A program made the translations under genes and the position numbers. DNA of 7,437 bases from Candidatus Nanopelagicales bacterium (GTDB lineage Bacteria > Actinomycetota > Actinomycetes > S36-B12 > UBA5976): the NCBI GenBank assembly GCA_023257525.1, contig JALRCB010000045.1, positions 1 through 7,437 on the forward strand, written 5' to 3'. The notes below the pieces were generated by a model, which saw only the letters and a list, made by a program, of their open reading frames with translations, was not told the DNA's origin and searched no databases. Shown here piece by piece: positions 6,315 to 7,437 of this stretch. How positions within the stretch are numbered: position 1 is the stretch's first letter; every line of letters begins with the position of its first letter.

Positions 6315-6527
6315 ATGACCACTAGAACGTACGCTTTGACCGAAATTGTTGGTACCTCACCAGTAAGTATCGACGAGGCTATCCGAAATGGCTTAAAGCG
6401 GGCTTCGCAATCTACGCGTCACATTGACTGGTTTGAAGTTACCGAGATCCGCGGCAACTTGCGTGACGGAGATCTCACTTTCATTCAGGTTGGAATGAAG
6501 CTCGGGTACCGACTAGAAGATGCCTAA
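6315..6527 (+). CDS. Dodecin, flavin-binding protein
   Basis: Dodecins are small cytoplasmic proteins that form hollow twelve-subunit spheres and bind flavins (FMN, riboflavin or breakdown products), acting as a store and protecting the cell from free, light-reactive flavin. The 70-residue product shows the whole fold as one beta strand, one helix and two further strands: YALTEIVGTSP, the helix SIDEAIRNGLKRASQ, then HIDWFEVTEIRG and LTFIQVGMKLGYRLED. The aromatic residue that stacks on the flavin is Trp39 and the flavin-contacting Gln is Gln58, by analogy with known dodecins. Length is typical. The gene is alone on the + strand, with its own likely promoter, between a divergent unit and a convergent tldE gene whose stop it overlaps. 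A light-exposed, planktonic lifestyle would fit a need for flavin buffering, but this is inference. Confidence 0.95.
   Translation: MTTRTYALTEIVGTSPVSIDEAIRNGLKRASQSTRHIDWFEVTEIRGNLRDGDLTFIQVGMKLGYRLEDA
6524..6527. other. CTAA overlap: stop codons of convergent dodecin and tldE genes
   Basis: Dodecin ends in TAA at 6525-6527 and the - strand tldE-type gene ends in TAG at 6526-6524, so the coding regions overlap by four bases. As at the SURF1 junction, no separate terminator fits between the genes. Confidence 0.93.
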
Positions 6528-7437
6528 ATCGCATCTGATTTAGTTGACAGGTTAAATCCTTCAATCGTTAGCGGTGGCACTTGAGCGCGCGAAAACCAAT
6601 CGGCCCACTCTCTTGGTAGACACGGCACTGTTTCGCCAGCATCAGTAATTCTTGCAAGCATATCGATTGGTGATTCGTTAAATCTAAAGTTGTTGGTAGC
6701 GCCAATTACCTCACCGCCGGATACCACATAAACTCCATCTCGGGTCAGGCCCGTTAGCAGCAAATTCTGTGGGTCAACTTCCCGGATGTACCAGAGACAG
6801 GTAATTAGTAGACCATCACACATTCGACTTGCCAATTCTGCAAGTGATCCACTTCCTTGCGCATCAACTAACGAAATGTTGTCCGTAAGGGGAGTAAATG
6901 GAAGTTTGGCTTCTTGGGCTGCGTGTCGACTACTTCCAAGTGCGGTCAACACGCCATCAGTAATGATGTCGCTTCTACCGATTTCAATTCCAGTGTCAAA
7001 AGCGCTACCTAGCGCAGAGGAACCCAAGTTAACAACGCGATCAAAGGTCTCGATACCTTTTAAGCTTGGATCAGTCGCAAGATTCAGACTCCGTTTGGTA
7101 AGTGTTTCGCCAACTCGCGTTCCACCCTTTACGTTTGAAAATGCGCTACGTCCCTCTGCAGCATCTCTTGCTGCTGAACTCCAGAGCATGTAGATCAATA
7201 AATCAGATACAGCGCTCGGCGAGAGTGTGACTCGATGACGCCCAGCATCCGTATCAATTTGGTTGTTTTGGATCCTTAGCTTTTGAGTTACGTCAGATAA
7301 ATGATTACCAATAGTTACATCCATCAATGACGTGCCACCTTGACCTGACCAAGCAGAGCGCTTACGGTCATGACTTTTCGCACACAATTCAAAGCGACTA
7401 GTTCGCTCGGAATATCTCATGCGAGTTCCGCTAGATG
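6524..7437 (-). CDS. tldE: TldD/PmbA-family protein, TldE-like, C-terminal part (5' end off window)
   Basis: TldD and TldE form a heterodimeric protease that degrades unfolded peptides and, in some bacteria, matures modified peptides. TldD carries the metal site; TldE (PmbA) is the partner without the HExxxH motif. About 303 residues are visible of the roughly 450 usual, and the frame stays open to the right edge, so the ATG at 7420 is internal. No HExxxH is seen in the visible part, which favours TldE. Recognisable segments, all in the C-terminal domain, are KGGTRVGETL, LLITCLWYIREVDPQNLLLT, GLTRDGVYVVSGGEVIGA and NNFRFNESPIDMLARI, ending in a short tail after PPLTIEGFNLS. These match the actinobacterial version from memory. 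A tldD gene would be expected just upstream on the - strand, beyond the right edge. The stop overlaps that of the convergent dodecin gene. Confidence 0.9.
   Translation of the reverse strand, partial: SSGTRMRYSERTSRFELCAKSHDRKRSAWSGQGGTSLMDVTIGNHLSDVTQKLRIQNNQIDTDAGRHRVTLSPSAVSDLLIYMLWSSAARDAAEGRSAFSNVKGGTRVGETLTKRSLNLATDPSLKGIETFDRVVNLGSSALGSAFDTGIEIGRSDIITDGVLTALGSSRHAAQEAKLPFTPLTDNISLVDAQGSGSLAELASRMCDGLLITCLWYIREVDPQNLLLTGLTRDGVYVVSGGEVIGATNNFRFNESPIDMLARITDAGETVPCLPREWADWFSRAQVPPLTIEGFNLSTKSDAI

Noticed and set aside
6786..7193. A 135-codon open frame on the + strand
   Set aside because: It is antisense to the recognisable TldE-like gene and its product is Ser/Pro/Arg-rich with no family features.
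7418..7420. ATG at 7420 as the true start of the TldE-like gene
   Set aside because: The frame stays open to the window edge and about 150 N-terminal residues of the family would be missing; the residues upstream (SSGTR) continue the homologous segment.
1..7437. Mobile elements, CRISPR repeats, tRNA/rRNA genes, riboswitches
   Set aside because: I saw no transposase or integrase motifs, long terminal repeats, regularly spaced repeats or RNA gene signatures; coding density leaves no gap over about 80 bases.

Overview
The window looks like chromosomal DNA of a planktonic, moderate-GC actinobacterium. The evidence is the SUF block with SufU rather than SufE, an actinobacterial-type ABC-F protein, a DUF3099 membrane protein beside SURF1, a dodecin, and a TldE whose C-terminal half reads like actinobacterial homologues. 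GC appears close to half, well below Streptomyces or Mycobacterium, and genes are packed tightly, in places with overlapping stop codons. A freshwater or marine lineage such as Nanopelagicales (acI) would fit. That placement is inference from remembered families, not from a search.

Left part (1-1547, + strand): the end of an iron-sulfur cluster assembly operon. It holds the C-terminal part of cysteine desulfurase SufS, the zinc-dependent sulfur acceptor SufU, and a DUF59/MIP18 maturation factor (SufT-like). The genes are separated by 2 nt or overlap by 1 nt, and sufU and the sufT-like gene have clear ribosome binding sites. SufS takes sulfur from cysteine, SufU carries the persulfide to the SufBCD scaffold (expected off the left edge), and the DUF59 protein is expected to help deliver finished clusters.

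Middle (1610-5161, + strand): an ABC-F translation factor with two complete ATPase domains, starting at a GTG without a visible Shine-Dalgarno, then a full-length half-transporter of the ABCB/MsbA type (membrane domain fused to ATPase domain). The gap before each gene carries a small TCGC/GCGA inverted repeat.

Right part (5158-7437): two - strand genes, DUF3099 then SURF1, form a short transcription unit whose last gene ends in a CTAG shared with the stop of the ABC transporter. Divergent from DUF3099 is a 70-residue flavin-binding dodecin, which in turn ends inside a 4-base overlap with the stop of a - strand tldE/pmbA-type gene that runs off the right edge. The 77-base gap between DUF3099 and dodecin is the only divergent promoter region.

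The window is almost wholly housekeeping. I see no mobile element, CRISPR array, RNA gene, phage gene or defence system. No gap exceeds about 80 bases. The notable points are small: two overlapping stop-codon pairs, a possible two-way promoter, inverted repeats ahead of the two ABC genes, and a little-studied DUF3099 protein linked to a cytochrome oxidase assembly factor.
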